From Candidatus Enterovibrio altilux (lineage in GTDB: Bacteria; Pseudomonadota; Gammaproteobacteria; Enterobacterales; Vibrionaceae), in contig NZ_CP020660.1 of the NCBI RefSeq assembly GCF_002381345.1, forward strand, positions 868,001 through 932,000: a DNA stretch of 64,000 bases, read 5' to 3'. The notes below the pieces were generated by a model, which did no database searches, was not told where the DNA came from, and worked only from the letters and a program-made list of their open reading frames with translations. Shown in pieces: positions 61,409 through 64,000 of the stretch (position 1 is the stretch's first letter; each line of letters begins with the position of its first letter). Position numbers and translations under genes: made by a program.

Positions 61409-62008
61409 TGACGTCACCTAATTTCTTTAAAAAATTTGGTATTTACAATCACAGAACAGGTCAGGTCTATGAAAAAAATTACAGACAGAAAGTAAATCAA
61501 AAATTTATTTGAACTCTTGAAGTATACTCCTCTGATACAAACGCCATCCTTGATAAAAGGTTTTCACATAAGCCAAAGTTTACGCTGCATGCTATTGGTT
61601 AAATTATTTTAGTCAATACATCCTACGAATGATGTTAATCATATTTATTTAGCAGCATACTAACAATAATTAGTAAGTAACTAATGTTACTTTTTTAATT
61701 TTTATTGAAATACATTAATATCAGCTAAAATAGTCTGACATTCGGTAATTTCATAAAATATTATACTCAATTAATTTGAAAATGTAGATTTGCACACCCT
61801 AAAACGTGTTCTTTATACGGGACGTCAAAAAACTATAATTTCTGAAAAGTCATTTTGCAAAATCGAATATGAATGCTGCATCTTTAACAAAGTTACTGCG
61901 GTGAAGCTCCACATCCTCATAAATTATACTGGACTGAGGAATGACTAGATAACTTTTTCAGTGTGCTAAAAAATGGACAATAGTTATATAATTTATAGTT
62001 GCATACTC
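61409..62008. other. Long leader region of arcA
   Basis: About 600 bp of AT-rich sequence upstream of arcA with no gene I can support. It probably holds the arcA promoter(s), which are complex in relatives, but I cannot place them. Confidence 0.4.
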
Positions 62009-62309
62009 GAATTTTTTTGCCTGAATCAGGGAACAAAGCCCCCATCTCACCGAGGAAAGAAATAACTTTTGAAAATGAAGTATAGTTACCATAAATATTC
62101 CTTATAAAAGACTGCAATGCTTCGAGTCAAAAAGCTCCTCGGAGGAACATTCAGCTTAAGAGATCGCAGTACTCAGGTTAACGCAACTTAAGCTATAATA
62201 AAAGTGTTAAATAGGCTAGCCAGGTTAGGTATGCCTACAAAGAAAATAATCGTGTAATAGTGCATCATTCTGGAGTCTACTATCTGAGCTCGAATTAGGA
62301 AACAAAGCC
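62009..62309 (+). mobile_element. IS903-like tip plus inverted 3-prime arm
   Basis: A minus 5-prime tip (ctgaatcagggaacaaagcc, ending 62040) is joined directly to a plus-oriented 3-prime arm (62041-62309) ending aggaaacaaagcc. It is the remnant of a reverse-orientation inverted-arm element after loss of most of the body; the right tip is perfect. Confidence 0.78.
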
Positions 62310-62357
62310 CCCTGTAATAAAGAATTTAAATCTAAGTCAATAAACGTTAATCCATGC

Positions 62358-62707
62358 TTAAAAAATGTAGAGCACTTTTTCGGGAGGACAGCACATTGCA
62401 GCTTTTCCGTTCGTAACAACACTTAGACGTTCAAGTAATTTTGAATTATCAGTGATTGTTTGAAGCAATTATTTGTCAGCTACGAGGGCATCATCTAACT
62501 TCAAGTTTTTATATAACTCACCATTCGTTCGCATCATTTTTCGTGGTACATCATAATTTCACGTTCCGGGCCGAGAAGAAAACGTTTCTGCTACAGGAGG
62601 GTTATTTAAATAAACAATAATATTTAATTCTATGCTGCGTATGGTCAATAAGCCTAAAATTTTTTACTTTTTGAATAATGTGGGTTGTAATAAATAGTAA
62701 TTGACAT
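62358..62707 (-). pseudogene. arsC: Arsenate reductase (ArsC/YfgD family), remnant
   Basis: Almost full-length decayed gene on the minus strand. It starts with ATG at 62707: MSITIYYNPHYSKSKK, matching MSVTIYHNPRCSKSR of the family. After a one-base frameshift it reads ILGLLTIRSIELNIIVYLNN then PPVAETF, an in-frame TGA, then YDVPRKMMRTNGELYKNL, a TAA, and LLQTITDNSKLLERLSVVTN, then CCPPEKVLYIF before TAA (62358-62360). The catalytic cysteine of the NPxCSKSR loop is tyrosine here, so even a repaired frame would be inactive. Total about 116 codons, the family's normal length. The enzyme normally reduces arsenate with glutathione/glutaredoxin or has a related reductase role. Confidence 0.85.
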
Positions 62708-62835
62708 AAATATTTTTGTAGATTTCTGTTGATATATACCTAATCAATTTGATGCAGTCTGAAGCATCTGAAACTTCTGATTAATCACCTTCTATTGCCG
62801 TACCATCGAATGAAAACTTGAACTATACGGTGAAA
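62708..62835. other. Gap upstream of the arsC remnant
   Basis: Short AT-rich stretch with no feature that I can support. It contains the presumed old promoter of the arsC remnant. Confidence 0.35.
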
Positions 62836-63800
62836 AATTTTATTTACTAATTCAAGTGCAGATAGTAAACTTAAACGTAATAAACTATTAAACGATAGCT
62901 TTCATTATAGGCATACCTAGCCCGGTCAGCTTATGTAAAATTTTTATCATGCCATAATTTATCAATACAGGTATTATAATCCCTTAGGCTCCATGTTCCT
63001 CCGAGAAGTTTTTGGACTCGAAACATTGCAATTTTTAATAAAAATGTTTTTAGTAACCATACTTCAGTCCCCCAAAATTATTCATTTTTTAGTGGGATAG
63101 GCTGTGATTCCTGAGGCAGAAAACTAAATGATTAATCTACGTTCTAAACATCTAGGTTCACTTAAATGTTCAGGCTTATGAATAAGCTTCGTTACAAAAA
63201 ACTAACTGGAAGGAGTATAATAAAGCTTTAATCAATCGTGCCTATGGAATAAAACTAAATAAAGTAATTGTGAAAGATTTCATTTGTTTTGTGACTGAAT
63301 CATTCATATAGTTATTCATAGTAAAATAAGCAATTTTAGTGCCATCCAGCAGATGTTAAAATTCATTATTTTTGTTTGTAAATTTGCTCAACTGCCATTA
63401 TCATTTTCTTGCTATCCATGCATTAGTAAGCGAGTCAAAATGATTAACATCGAATTCAAGATGATGACTCAAAAAATTATCCAGCACTTAACCATTGATT
63501 TTACGGAACTAACAGTTCTACAATGCAGGCAAAATAGCTTCTGCATTAATCCATAGTATTCGTGAGCTACGCTTAATTATTATAAATATAACCTATCTTT
63601 AATAGGTTATATTTCGGCTCAAAAACTACTCTGAGAAGAATTAAGCCTAAAAAATTTCAATGCCCAGATTAAAAAAGTCTACGCAATAATAAAAGTGTAA
63701 AATAAACTGATAGAACCAAGAATACCTAAAACTCAAACAATCATCAAATCGTCAATCATTTTAGCATATGCTATCTGAACTTGCATTAAAAAACGAATCC
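62836..63800 (+). mobile_element. IS903-like relic with inverted 3-prime arm
   Basis: Inverted arm 62836-63100, longer than in the fixed-junction group and with an internal deletion, then a plus copy from 63101 (ggctgtgattcc) to a worn right tip near 63800. Among the most degraded copies in the window. Confidence 0.72.
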
Positions 63801-64000
63801 TTATTTCAATAATAATTGATTGCATAGAAAAACTAGAAATTCAATACAACAGTTGTCCCATAGGAATAATGATACATTAATAAATGCAATTTTGGTGGAA
63901 ATAGATTGGTAAGAGGAGGATGCACCCAATTATAATTGAGCGACAAAAAAATATTAAGTATGAATATTTTTGGGGATAGGAAGAATTTTTACTTGTTTAA
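63801..64000. other. Right edge, no gene identified
   Basis: AT-rich. A purine-rich AGAGGAGG immediately before an ATG near 63919 opens a short frame MHPIIIERQKNIKYEYFWG ending in TAG. The spacing is too short for a normal start and I do not call a gene. Confidence 0.3.

Noticed and set aside
63919-63978. Small ORF with a strong purine-rich leader at the right edge
   Set aside because: The purine run touches the ATG, leaving no spacing, and the frame is only 19 codons.
1-64000. CRISPR array, tRNA or rRNA genes, prophage or integron
   Set aside because: No regularly spaced repeats, no tRNA-like cloverleaf sequences and no phage or integrase genes seen. All repeated DNA is explained by the IS family.

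Overview
The window comes from a gammaproteobacterial chromosome that is strongly eroded but still under selection. Gene families and gene order (kdkA next to waaA, yggS-proC-yggT, ptsH-ptsI-crr, trkH-hemG, argR, arcA, and a block matching sypM-sypR of Vibrio fischeri) point to the Vibrionaceae. DNA is AT-rich, about two dozen housekeeping genes are intact, and nearly every gap is filled by decayed copies of one insertion sequence. That combination suggests a host-restricted lineage in an early-to-middle stage of genome reduction, of the kind described for luminous fish symbionts of the Enterovibrio group. The lineage is an inference: the window has no rRNA and no lux genes.

Layout. 1-6200: lipid A-core genes (kdkA tail, waaA), DNA repair (mutM) and an unidentified anchored protein. 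6400-17200: polA, trkH, hemG and a eukaryotic-type Xaa-Pro aminopeptidase. 17300-27400: yggT and yggS separated by a wrecked proC, with the densest IS debris. 27900-30500: the PTS operon ptsH-ptsI-crr. 31900-45800: ygiM, can, argR pseudogene, tldD, nfo-ung, mpl remnant, ubiX and an orphan ferric-iron binding protein. 46100-48600: mrcA (PBP1A). 50100-59100: a polysaccharide locus (sypM, N, O, a large glycoside-hydrolase-like gene, then P, Q, R) with two sigma-54-type promoters. 59200-64000: arcA, a possible toxin remnant, an arsC-family pseudogene and more IS debris.

The IS debris is one IS5-family, IS903-like element about 1.04 kb long. I count about 25 relic loci covering roughly 24 kb, more than a third of the window. 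No copy has an intact transposase. At least eight loci share a derivative architecture: an inverted copy of the 3-prime ~225 bp is joined at one fixed junction to the start of a whole element, so both outer ends are the same IS end and form long terminal inverted repeats.

The genes best worth a second look are the syp-like locus, its extra hydrolase gene between sypO and sypP, its sigma-54 promoters and its 22-codon leader ORF. Retained functions are envelope synthesis, base-excision repair, sugar uptake, bicarbonate supply, redox response (ArcA) and exopolysaccharide. Lost functions seen here are proline synthesis (proC), arginine regulation (argR), arsenate reductase-like arsC and peptidoglycan recycling (mpl).
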